Shown here one piece after another: positions 54,536-64,000 of a stretch of DNA of 64,000 nt. Numbering within the stretch: the first letter of the stretch is position 1; each line of letters opens with the position of its first letter. The position numbers and the translations under genes were made by a program. The notes under the pieces are model-generated. The model ran no database searches. It was not told the origin of the DNA and worked only from the letters and a program-made list of their open reading frames with translations. This DNA comes from Manihot esculenta (lineage: Eukaryota > Streptophyta > Magnoliopsida > Malpighiales > Euphorbiaceae), in the NCBI RefSeq assembly GCF_001659605.2, contig NC_035178.2, forward strand, positions 13,648,062 through 13,712,061. Direction: 5' to 3'.

Positions 54536-55446
54536 AGATTGGTTTAACGGTCTTATTAGAGAGTTTATAAGCCATAAAAGTCAAGTTTATATCTTTCACA
54601 TCTTTTAAAAATCATATATCAAGACTTTATCTATTAGGTCTTATTGGTTACTCAGCTGTTTAGTAATTCATGAATTTTTATTTTACCGATTAATACAGTA
54701 TTTAACGGTACCTTTTAACCATTATTTATCAAGGCTTTATCTATTAGGTTTGTTGGCTCTAACTATACATTAGATTTCAATTTTTCTAAAAAATCAATGG
54801 GTATTATTATTTTTCCGAGATTCTTTATCGAGGTCTACAACTTTTTTATCCAACTTCAGAATCGATAATCAATTAATAAATTTTTTTTATAATATAAAAA
54901 TTAAATAATAATTTATTTTTACGTCTTTATCCCATAATATTTGTCATTTAGTTTTCGCCCTACAATATTCATTCATAATAATCTTAATTTTTAAAAATTT
55001 ACTTTATCCATTTTATAATTTTTATCTATAATTTTTTTATTTACCTCAAAATTATTATTATTATTTTTATTTTTTACATTATAGTTAAAATATAAGTTGA
55101 CTATTATTATTATTATTATTTATTTTTGTTCTATTTTCAATACAATATATCATTAAATTGTTATTTTTTAAATAATTATTTAAAATTTCTGTTAATATTT
55201 AATAAAATTATATTTATTAAAAATAATAAAAAAGCAAAATAACAAAAATTATGCAATATAATAATTTATTTAAAATATATATTTTTTATATATTAGTATT
55301 AAATAATTTAAAATTAATAAAATATATAAGTAATAAATAATTTAAAATAAATAAGATTCTCTAAACAACAGTTACTGTAGAATGAATATAATATAAATAA
55401 TTAAAGTGGGTTTAATAGAAAGTCGTCTTATATAAAAATAAGTTTA

Positions 55447-55755
55447 ATAATCGTTTATATTTAATCTGGTGATAGATGCATCTGAATAAAAAATTTTTTA
55501 AAAAAATAATTATATTAAATAATTACATTAAAATTTAAATAATGTATATAATAAATACATGAATTTATATATAAATATTTAATTTATTTAATGTCGTCTT
55601 TATATTTATTATAATAATTTTGATTTATTTATATTTATTTTTATTATTTTTTATAATCGTTTATATTTAATATGATGATAAATGTATCTACGTAAATATT
55701 TTTTAAACAAATAATTATATTAAATAATTACATCAAAATTTAAAAAATAGTATGA
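55447..55755 (+). repeat. Direct repeat of about 100 bp (55447 and 55653)
   Basis: AATCGTTTATATTTAAT followed by TGATGATA.ATG.ATCT and AATAATTATATTAAATAATTA recurs 206 bp downstream. Confidence 0.65.
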
Positions 55756-56111
55756 ACAAACTCACTAATTGATCCATTTATTTTAAAAAATATATTAAAA
55801 CATTATTGATATTTTAAAAAATTTACTAATTAGTATTTCGATCAGTTTTAGCCATTAAATATTATAAAAATATATAAAATGCTCCTTATACGGAAATATT
55901 AATTAATAAATTTTTTAAAAATCTGAGAAATTAACTAATAATTTTTTTAAAATTATAAAAACTAAATAGTAAAATATTTGAAAATAAAATTAACTGAGAA
56001 ATTAACTATAAAACTTTCTAAAATATCAATAATATTTTAATATATTTTTTAAAACCGACATACTAACTAGAGTTTTTTTCTATCATAAGAATTCAGTAGT
56101 CATTTTTTCTT
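55745..56111. repeat. MITE-like foldback element, copy 2
   Basis: Same family as 3947-4338: both contain a CTCACTAATTGATCC-like left arm, a TATTTTAAAAAAT core and a right end ATCATAAGAATTCAGTAGTC followed by ATTTTTTCTT. Confidence 0.6.
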
Positions 56112-56280
56112 ATTTTTATAATCACTTTGTTAAATTAAAAAAAAAATGCAACAAGTTAATGTCAAATTTAAATTCAATATATAATACAGATAGATATGTA
56201 AAGTATAACATCATACTATGAATTCATTAAATAAATGGCATATTAACAAAAAATTAAATTGTAAATTATTGTTATGTTAT

Positions 56281-56286
<6 letters not shown>

Positions 56287-56320
<34 letters not shown>
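56287..56320. repeat. (TAA)n microsatellite
   Basis: Uninterrupted TAA triplet run of about 11 units. Confidence 0.9.
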
Positions 56321-56715
56321 GAACATAAAAATTTAAAAATAGGATTAAAAAATAAAAAATTTAATGTTAGTTAAATTTTTATAGAAATGAATTTGTTTAA
56401 AAAAATATTTAATTTTGTAAAAACCAATTTTTTATATAAATAATACAATTCTTTTTTTTTTAAATTATAAATAATACAATTCTTAATTAGTACTTAAAGT
56501 GGTTTTATATAATTTTATATAATTTAAAATAGGATTAAAATTTTAAATTTGTATGAATCCTAAAATTAATTTGAATAGTAAATTTTTAATATAATTCTTA
56601 AATAAAATTAGCTTTTCAATGTAAAAATTTTAAATTATATATATATATATTTTAATTTTGTTGTCGTAGGTATTGTAGAATTATTTTAAACTATAATTTA
56701 TTAATAAAGTTTTGT

Positions 56716-57035
56716 GGGGCTAGTTAGTTTAGGCTATTGAGCCTGGATCATGCGGGTCCAAATCTTTGCGCAGCACCAAGCTTTGCAAGGACTCAGACTA
56801 TATGGACTTAATTGCGCAGCATTAGGCCCTGTGCAGGCCCAGGTCCAGACTTGTGGCACTAGACCACACGCTAGGTGTTTGGACCATAAAGACTCAGGTG
56901 CGTAGCACTGGCCACGCGCAGTATGGGGTCGCGTACTGATATTGGGCGCTTGGACATACAGGTCTAGGTGTGTGAGCCAGGCACGCACAGGCTATATCAC
57001 GAGCCTAGCCAGCACACTAGCTTGGCAGTTCAGAC
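56716..57035. repeat. GC-richer patch with degenerate internal repeats
   Basis: An isolated block of about 50 percent GC in AT-rich surroundings. A motif like GGAC...AGGTGCGTAGCACTGGCC.CGCGCAG recurs three to four times with spacing of roughly 60-80 bp. No convincing protein on either strand. It may be a fragment of an LTR or satellite. Confidence 0.45.
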
Positions 57036-58289
57036 TTATTTCTTTTTTTTTTTTCAAATTAAAAAAGATAATTATTCTATTTAAAAGAATAAATTCTGAA
57101 CCAAAATTAATAAAAAAATATTTTGATGTGTGATATTTATAAAAAAGTTAAAATTGGGCATTTTTTATATAATTGTTTTTAATAATTTTTATATATTATT
57201 AAATAATTTTTTTAATAATTTTTTGAACAAATATCTAAAGAGGTTTTTTGATGATGTTATCATCATTAATTTCTTTTATGTTTTAGACTATTATTTTATT
57301 TTTTTGTATATGTATACAAATATAATATCAACTTACAATAGAATGTAAGTTATTTGTAACTCGATACGAGTACTTCTACATAACAAAGAAATAAGATAAA
57401 TGAGATGATTAAATAGCCAATTATCTTAATTTTTTCACAAAATAGAGAAAGATGTGTTTTTTAAAAATTATGTTACCTAATTCCAATCTAAAAGAATTTT
57501 TAGATTCTATTTAGGAAAAGAGCAATTGATTTCGCAAACACTTTATAATAAATTTATTAATAAATATGTTAAATGGGTTGAAAATAGGATGATATCTCTT
57601 TTGATGGGATTATCAAGATTGATTAGTAAATCTATTTTTTTAAGTCAAAACTATTTAGAATTGACTATGATCTGAAACGATTAGAAAATGGTCTATATAA
57701 TTTATTAGAAGATTCTAATAATGTGAATCAGATTATTTTTAATTGATTGGAGTTCTAGTATTTCAATTTTTTAAGTTTTTTCATATGATAAACAATATAA
57801 TGTTTAATTGTTTCATGATTTTAAATAATATTTTATTTTATTTTATAAATTGTATTTGTTCATTTTTTTTAATGTACATCATATATTGATACACTGTTTG
57901 TGAATTGATGTTTTAGGATATAAGTATAAAATATTTAAACTCTTAAATTATAAAATATTTAAACTCTTAACATAATTAATTATAATTAATTTTTATAATA
58001 TATTAAAATTTTAGATAATGATTGAGATCACATAAACTTCCGACTTTGAATTTAATGTAAAATAATTATTAATATAATTAATTATTATTAAGATTAGTGT
58101 ATATATGAACTAAGATATTAATTCATATGCATAAATATTTCTAATTTAGACTTAGAATAATATCTGCTTTCAAATCTTTTTAGCTGATTTTAATAAGTGA
58201 GAGAAGTTAAACGAGGATAACTATAAAATCTAAAGAAATAAAATCCAATATGTGCTCGAGAAACTAAAAACTCTAGAATCTCCTAATCT
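57036..58289. other. AT-rich sequence, no gene seen
   Basis: Very AT-rich. A 24-bp unit with ATAAAATATTTAAACTCTTA is repeated in tandem near 57925-57970. No recognisable gene. Confidence 0.6.
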
Positions 58290-59890
58290 AATTTTGAAAA
58301 TACTATAATAGGGTAAAACATCACAGTATAGGCTGAACCATAAAGTGTATGATGTTTGCAAGAAATGAATTCAACTTTTTACATCACTTTGGCAAGCAGT
58401 ATGCATGATATTCTTATGCATGAGTTTAGAAAATATGATTTAACAAAAAATATATGGTCTGCAATTAAATAGAAATTTAAAGGAATCTTGCTTGCCAATC
58501 TTATAGTTCATACTATAAAATTAGATACTTATAAGCAGAGTTCTAATCATGATATAAGAAAATATCATAAGATCATGAATAATATGGTGAATGAGCTAAA
58601 GGATGCTCGTCATATTTTAGTTCACAAATAAAATGTCTAAATTGTCATATGCTTTTTGTCTAAATACTTAGAATCACATGAAACATGCTATTTACTCACG
58701 GCGTACATATTAAATATATATAGAAGATGTTATACACTTCTTAAAGCTCAATTAGGAACGTTTGCATTTAAATCTAATGAGTATAAAAGTGTACTTAACT
58801 AGCTCTAATTCCTAAGTAATAAAAGAAAATTAGCAAAAATATCAAGGTGGAAACTAGCAAGAGATAGAAAAAGTTAAGTCCAATAAGAAACAATAATAAG
58901 GGAAAGGGCAAAGGTCCTTTCATATAGAAGAAGGAAAATATTATTAAGATCAAATATTTTAACTGTATAGAACAAGATTGAAATACTTTCGGGAAATTGT
59001 GACGACTTCATTTATGGGCAAGATAGATATTTGTTAGGAAATAACACCAAAGTGGAGGTGAATAGTTTAATCACCTGCGAGTTTACTATATGTAGTAGGA
59101 AAATTTTACTCCTAAATGATATCCAATTTGTCCCATAAATTCATAGGAATTCAATTTCTGTGTTGGTTATATTTTTCATGAAAAAGGTGTAAACTTGTTC
59201 TAAGTATAAGTTCTAGTGGTTCTAGATATTTCTTGAATGGTCGTATTGGCTTAGTTAGTATAAATAACTGTCAGAGTACATATTTTTTTCTATTCTACAT
59301 CTTTTGATACATTTATAAATGATGTAAACTTGGCATGCTATGCTTGCCATATAGGTTAAGTAATATACAGCGATTAGCCAAAGTGGGCTTATTATATAGC
59401 ATTAGCAAAGTAGATATGTCTACATGCAACTATTGCTTAATTTGAAAAAATATGAAAAAACCATTTGAGAGAAAGCAAGAGTTAAATTCCTTTGTTTTTA
59501 ATCTATTCTAATAAATGTTCTGTATATCTAGGGTTAGCATAGAGAGTATCTGTTTCTTAATCAATGTCTACTCTCTGCAAAATTATGTCCATTTGATATA
59601 TCATTAAATTGAGACTTTAAGTTGTTTCACTAAATTTTTGGATTTACTTAAGAATCAATCAGATAGAAAAGTAAGGGCTTTAAGAATTAACTGAGATAGG
59701 AAATTTATGTCGAAGCAATTTAAGAATTGTGTGATAGAAAGAAGAAATAATACTATGAGGTTAGGCCAATAATGAGATAAGCTAATTTTGTTAATAATCT
59801 ATTGAGGTGATACATTATCAGTACTCACTGTTATACTTAACCGAGTACCCACATAAATAGTAAATTCTACTCCATATGAGTTATGGACTA
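58290..59890 (+). pseudogene. Ty1/copia remnant: gag, pre-integrase, integrase
   Basis: Broken frames on the plus strand show copia gag (KLDTYKQSSNHDIRKYHKIM, NNMVNELKDARHILVHK near 58520-58630), a decayed knuckle region (about 58950), the GAG-pre-integrase segment (RLSNIQRLAKVGLLYSISK near 59350-59400) and integrase (FLDLLKNQSDRKVRALRIN, ERRNNTM near 59635-59755, then RVPT.IVNSTPYELWTK near 59840-59890). It stops abruptly where CACTA transposase begins. RT, RNase H and LTRs are not visible. Many stops and frameshifts. Confidence 0.75.
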
Positions 59891-61420
59891 AAACATCAAC
59901 TAAATTCATCTAATTTTTGCAACAGAGGCTCGAAATGTTAGACTCTACCTTTACACTAATGGCTTTCAACCATTCAGTCAATTTGGCCAACAATATTCTT
60001 CATGGCCAGTAACTTAACTCCATACAACTTGCTACCATGGATGTGTATGAAATATGAGTATATATTTATGACGACTATCATTTTTGGACCTAAGAATTTA
60101 AAGGAAAATCTTGATGTATACATGCAACTATTAGTTAATGAATTGAAAGAGTTTTGGAAAGTTGTATGAATACCTATGATACTTTCCATAAGAATAATTT
60201 CATCATACGTTCTGCTTTAATTTGGACTATTAGTGACTTCTCTGCTTATTCAATGCTCTCAGAGTGGAGCACAGCGGAATGTACTACATATCCATACTAT
60301 ATGGAAAATACAGATGTCTTTACATTGACAAGGGGAGATAAACATGGTTTGATAGCCATAAAAAATTCTTACAACATAACCACCCTTTCTGTCGAAATAA
60401 GACATCTTTTATTAAGAATTAAACTATCTTTATCTCACTACCACCAATTAAAACTGGGAAATACTTGTTAAAAGAGATTGATTCGTTTGGCTTGATGCAG
60501 GTAGTAGATACTGACTGTCCAAAAATAAATGGTTGGATGTCAAAGACAACTGGTTGGCATAAATAGAGCATATTATGGAATTTACCATATTGGTTATCAA
60601 ATATGATTCGCCACAATTTATATGTCATGCACATTAAAAACAATATTTTTGAGAATATTTTTAATACGATGATAAATGTGAAGGGAAAAATAAAGGATAA
60701 TATAAAATCACGAGAAGATTTAAAGGAAATATATAGAAGACCATATTAAATATAGATCCAATCAGTAGAAAATATCCAAAAGCAAGTTATTGTGTGGACA
60801 AGAAATCAAATATGATACTGTTTGATTGGCTGAAATTATTAAAATTCCCTGATGAATATCTTTTCGATATAGGAAGATGTGTTAACAATAGGAAGCTTCA
60901 ACTATTTGGTATAAAAAGCCACAATTGTCATGTTTTCATACAATGAATTCTTCCTATAGCTTTCAGAGAATTATTGCCAAATAATATTTGGCAGTTAATA
61001 ACACAGCTTAGCAATTATTTTTTTGAGAACTTACTTCAACTACAGTTACTAATTGGGACATGCAACAGTTAAATGAACAGATTCCTATGATCTTTGTAAG
61101 CTTAAACGAGTATTTTCTCCAAATTTGTTTGATTCAATAGAATATTTAACAGTACACCTTGCATAAGAAGCAGTAATTGCAGGATCAGTACAGAGGTATA
61201 CTTCATAATTGTTTATCAATATAATAACATTTTTATTTACTTACAAAACATTGATAACTGTTATTTCGAGTTCCAACTATAAATACTTAAGAAAGTTAAA
61301 GAACAATGTAAAAAATAAGGTCAAGGTGGAAGGTTCAACCTGTAATGATTACTCGGTGGAAGAAGGATCTATTTTTTCTGCTCATTATTTTAAACTACAT
61401 GTCGTGACGAGACACTAAAA
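59890..61420 (+). pseudogene. CACTA (En/Spm) TNP2-type transposase remnant
   Basis: Broken frames match the plant TNP2 transposase family in order: ATEARNVRLYLYTNGFQPFS (about 59925-59985), FMTTIIFGPKNLKENLDVYM and ELKEFWK (60060-60165), ALIWTISDFSAYSMLSEWST (60215-60275), LPYWLSNMIRHNLYVMHIKNN (60580-60645), a HNCHVFLQ..LPIAFRELLP-like stretch (60915-60985), and YKYLRKLKNNVKNKVKVEGS (61280-61340) of the DUF4218-type region. The 5' end is missing at the copia junction. Stops and frameshifts throughout. Confidence 0.75.
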
Positions 61421-61760
61421 AGTGCCACGCAACTTGCTTGAATTTATTATTGATGATGATGTACATGATAAATTAAGCATATTTAAATGTCCAGGTAAAT
61501 TAATGGATCACTAACGAAAACTTCTGTTAGTAAAAGATCTAATTCGTTTTGAAAAATGTGTTCATACACTAACAAAAGTGAAACTATTAGAAACTATAAT
61601 GGACATTTTCATTATTATTTTGTTACAATTTCTAACGAGTTTATTGAGTCGTTGGTACTGAATTTACCAACGAGGATTTCTAAAATGGATTTCGTCCGTT
61701 ACAAATCCATTAATGAAGTGATGTACTAACATATTTTTACTACTCAGCAATAAATTTTTT

Positions 61761-61789
61761 CATTTCTAAATAGCAATCTTCTTGTAGTG
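61761..61789 (+). repeat. CACTA right terminal inverted repeat
   Basis: The plus strand ends ...AGCAATCTTCTTGTAGTG, i.e. CACTACAAGAAGATTGCT reading inward. Just inside it (61635-61735) are short ACCAACGA / TCGTTGGT-type subterminal motifs, typical of CACTA elements. The left terminal repeat was not found. Confidence 0.75.
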
Positions 61790-62757
61790 ACCCACGTTCC
61801 TCCCTATAGTCATTTGCTCTGGAATTGATCGCTTATGTAGGAATTTCATATGAAAAGTAGTGGAGATAATAGAAAGATAACTTTAATATCTTGGGAAAAA
61901 ATTGTCTGCCCAAAGGATATAGGAGGCCTTGGGTTTAGGGACTCAAGAACCATTAACAAAGCCTTCATGCTCAAGATCTCTTGGAATTTGGTGGATAGAC
62001 CGTGAGAGTTTTAGGTTTAGGTTTTGAGATCTAAATACAAAATGGCTAACACCTTTATATCCGAGAAGGTCTCTAAGGCGTCCTGCTCTAACCTTTGGAA
62101 AGGCATCTCTAGTGTTTAGGAGAACCTAAGAGTGTTGGATTATTAGCAATGGTAGGGTGTGCATCTTTTGGGAAGACAATTGGATATCACTAGCTACCCA
62201 CTTGTCTAGTTTAACTAGCTACCCACTTGTCTAGTTTAACAGTTACCTCGATTCTGGAAATCTTGTCTCTAAGAAGGTGGAGGACTTCTTCGAGGTAAAA
62301 GTAGGATGGAAATGGCAGAGCCTTGCTCACTTGTTACCCCACTCGGCCTTTTTGAATATGGTTCCTATTGTGGTGGGGGTCAACAAAGAGAAAACTAATC
62401 AGGTAATTTGGCTTAGGTCGGCTTCAAGCAAGTTTAATTTAAAAATAGCCTACTTGGTGCTTGTAGGTTTGAAGGATAGTAGACTACAAAGAACTAGAAA
62501 CTCATTTGGAGGTGAAATGGCCCACAGAGAATTAGAGCTTTTCTTTGGCAAGCCATACACAATGGTATTCTCAGTAATTTAGAAAGGTATAGAAGGCATC
62601 TTGGCGCTCACAACAACTTTCCTATATGCGAAAGGGAAGTTGAATGTCTTCTCCATATCCTGCGTGACTGTTCTTATGTCAGATAGGCTTGGGCTCATAT
62701 TTTACCACACAATATTAAAAATAGGTTCTTCACAATCCCAAATGTATGAGCTTAGCT
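61790..62757 (+). pseudogene. LINE remnant: reverse transcriptase end and zf-RVT
   Basis: Immediately after the CACTA terminus the frame reads GIDRLCRNFIWKSSGDNRKI, then ISWEKIVCPKDIGGLGFRDS, KAFMLKISWNLVDRP, VLRSKY, and VCIFWEDNWISLA, then an open stretch (62277-62582) and the zinc-type ending CEREVECLLHILRDCSYVR. This is the region between reverse transcriptase and RNase H of plant LINE ORF2. A 30-bp stretch with AGCTACCCACTTGTCTAGTT is duplicated at 62187-62240. LTR D begins at 62758, before the RNase H part. Confidence 0.8.
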
Positions 62758-64000
62758 TGTAACGACTCAAAAACTGGACCGCTATCGGCGCTAGGGTTTA
62801 GGTTGGCTTAAGGTCGCCAAAATCCGTAGCAAGCCTATTATACATCATATTACACCTTATATAATCCCAAATATGATCATAAAAGCATATAAAAATGTTT
62901 CCATCTCAAGAACCAAAACTCGACATATGCATTTATCATAATTAAAAACATAAAACTCATACTAAACCCCTCATTAAATGCTCTAGTATGGTCAATATTA
63001 CATGCCTCAGTTTAGTTGAAACATAACTTAAACTTTAAAACTTTTACATAAGAAGATCATAAATAAGGGATTATAAAAGAAGACTCGGGCAAAACATAAT
63101 TCTAATCTACAATAAGAATTACATGTCCACAGCTAAATTATTACATCAGAACTATACCAAACAACTCTGTTGACCTCCCCAGCTAACTCTGATCCTGCAA
63201 ATCTAGAGTTAAGGGAAAGGGATAAGCTACAAAAGTCTAGTGAGAAGAAATATAAACAAAAGCAGTTCAATAAAATATATGATCGTATGAATGCATAACA
63301 ACACAAACAATTCATATTAAAATAGACTTGTCACTAGTAACCCTCTATAAATTCTAATAGTATCCGGCCCACAATAGGTGCTCCTCAATACTTCTTCTTA
63401 AACATAGCATAACATATTCATAGTGTCAGAGGCGTAAAATGGACCTCGACCTAGACTTTCCCTTACATAATGCTAGGGGCATAGAATGGGTCTCGACCTA
63501 GACTTTCGTATTCATCATACCATATCATAACATGCTCAAGGGCTAGTGGGTCATCCAACATCTATCCACAATAACAATAAGTTATGCAATACATCATCAT
63601 ATTCGTAAATTTTAATGCAAAATAACCTAATCATATGCACATGACATTCGTGATGCATGAGCATGCTTAAAATATTTGATTTCTTTAAAATGATAGTTTA
63701 ATTTAGTTCTACTCATCTCTGCTTACGCAATCCTAGCTCTGAAACAGTTATCTCAATACAAGCCTTTACGGTCTCCCAAATCCGATCCTACACAGATGGA
63801 CTTAAATAAGGGACCAAACATAATTTTTACAATACTTGAAACTATCCCTAGAAACCCTTAAAAACATAGTAGAGAACATGTAGAAAATGAGTTGAAAATG
63901 GCTGGACAAGGAACTTCCAGCGGTAAGTTCGACGGCCTAAAGTTCGCTTACATATCCAAAAGTCAAACCTTTAAAGGCAGATTAGGTGACCAGAAGGTAG
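62758..64000 (-). repeat. LTR D, right copy (runs off the window)
   Basis: Begins TGTAACGACTCAAAAACTGG, the minus-orientation end of a chromovirus-type LTR, preceded by TAGCT (a possible target duplication whose partner is not in the window). From 62922 it matches 1-1080. The element continues past 64000, so whether it is a solo LTR or part of a full element is unknown. Confidence 0.75.

Larger units (their letters stand above)
52441..56715. other. AT-rich intergenic DNA with decayed repeats, no gene seen
   Basis: No coding sequence recognised. Around 53830-54190 lies a low-complexity, partly palindromic stretch of TTTAATTT/AAATTAAA and AAACCGAATC-like motifs, probably an old foldback repeat. 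A 30-bp segment with ACTTTATCTATTAGG occurs twice (54620 and 54735). Separate repeats are listed below. Confidence 0.6.

Noticed and set aside
57130..57348. A 72-codon Phe/Asn/Ile-rich frame
   Set aside because: Codons simply reflect AT-rich DNA; no motif, and no support from neighbours.

Overview
This window is plant nuclear DNA, almost entirely transposable elements, in an AT-rich background. Evidence for a flowering plant: long-LTR Ty3/gypsy chromoviruses primed by initiator Met-tRNA, Tat-like, Ty1/copia, CACTA and LINE remnants, and one truncated intron-bearing cytochrome P450 gene of the CYP714 type. The composition suggests a eudicot, but I cannot name the species. No intact host gene is visible.

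Layout. 1-4837: a fragment of an old LTR (called D here), a LINE RNase H remnant, AT-rich sequence, a CYP714-like pseudogene (minus strand, exons 1, 2 and part of 3) and a MITE-like foldback. 4838-52440: a stack of elements inserted one inside another. The outermost is a Tat-lineage-like remnant (T: integrase end, 3' tandem repeats, antisense coiled-coil ORF). Into T went chromovirus C (minus, target site duplication AGGGG). Into a C LTR went LTR B (plus, TGTCT/TGTCC). Into B went chromovirus E1 (plus, TATAT/TACAT). Into the E1 pol gene went chromovirus E2 (minus, TCATT). Into the E2 integrase went chromovirus E3 (plus). A solo LTR (X, TACG) sits in the T antisense ORF. Within E2, about 9-10 kb covering the E2 3' end and most of E3 is present twice in tandem. 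The second copy ends in an indel-rich zone and then meets E2 gag in opposite orientation. 52441-58290: AT-rich DNA with MITE-like foldbacks, microsatellites and a GC-richer patch. 58290-62757: decayed Ty1/copia, then CACTA (TNP2 transposase, right terminal repeat), then LINE (reverse transcriptase end and zf-RVT). 62758-64000: a second copy of LTR D.

The chromovirus copies share one plan: a 2.2-2.5 kb LTR with TGTAA...TTACA ends, a Met-tRNA primer site, gag (Pro/Tyr-rich segment, CCHC knuckle), an aspartic protease with DPGAS core, reverse transcriptase, RNase H, a DD35E integrase, a C-terminal chromodomain, then a 22-nt perfect hairpin and polypurine tract before the 3' LTR. By domain order, long LTRs and chromodomain type they look Tekay/Del-like. 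E3 is the best preserved: one stop codon splits an otherwise open gag-pol of about 5 kb.

Most interesting: (1) a conserved splice-donor and acceptor pair that would remove a leader of about 2 kb and place the gag start next to a short first exon; (2) a stop at the same reverse transcriptase/RNase H codon in E1 (TAA) and E3 (TAG), where C has CAG; (3) the perfect hairpin beside the polypurine tract; (4) the two D copies at the window ends, with the two halves of a LINE beside them in circularly permuted order, suggesting a tandem duplication of about 63 kb; (5) the internal duplication and its error-like tail; (6) element C, whose LTRs match closely although its pol is ruined. Identity estimates are by eye.
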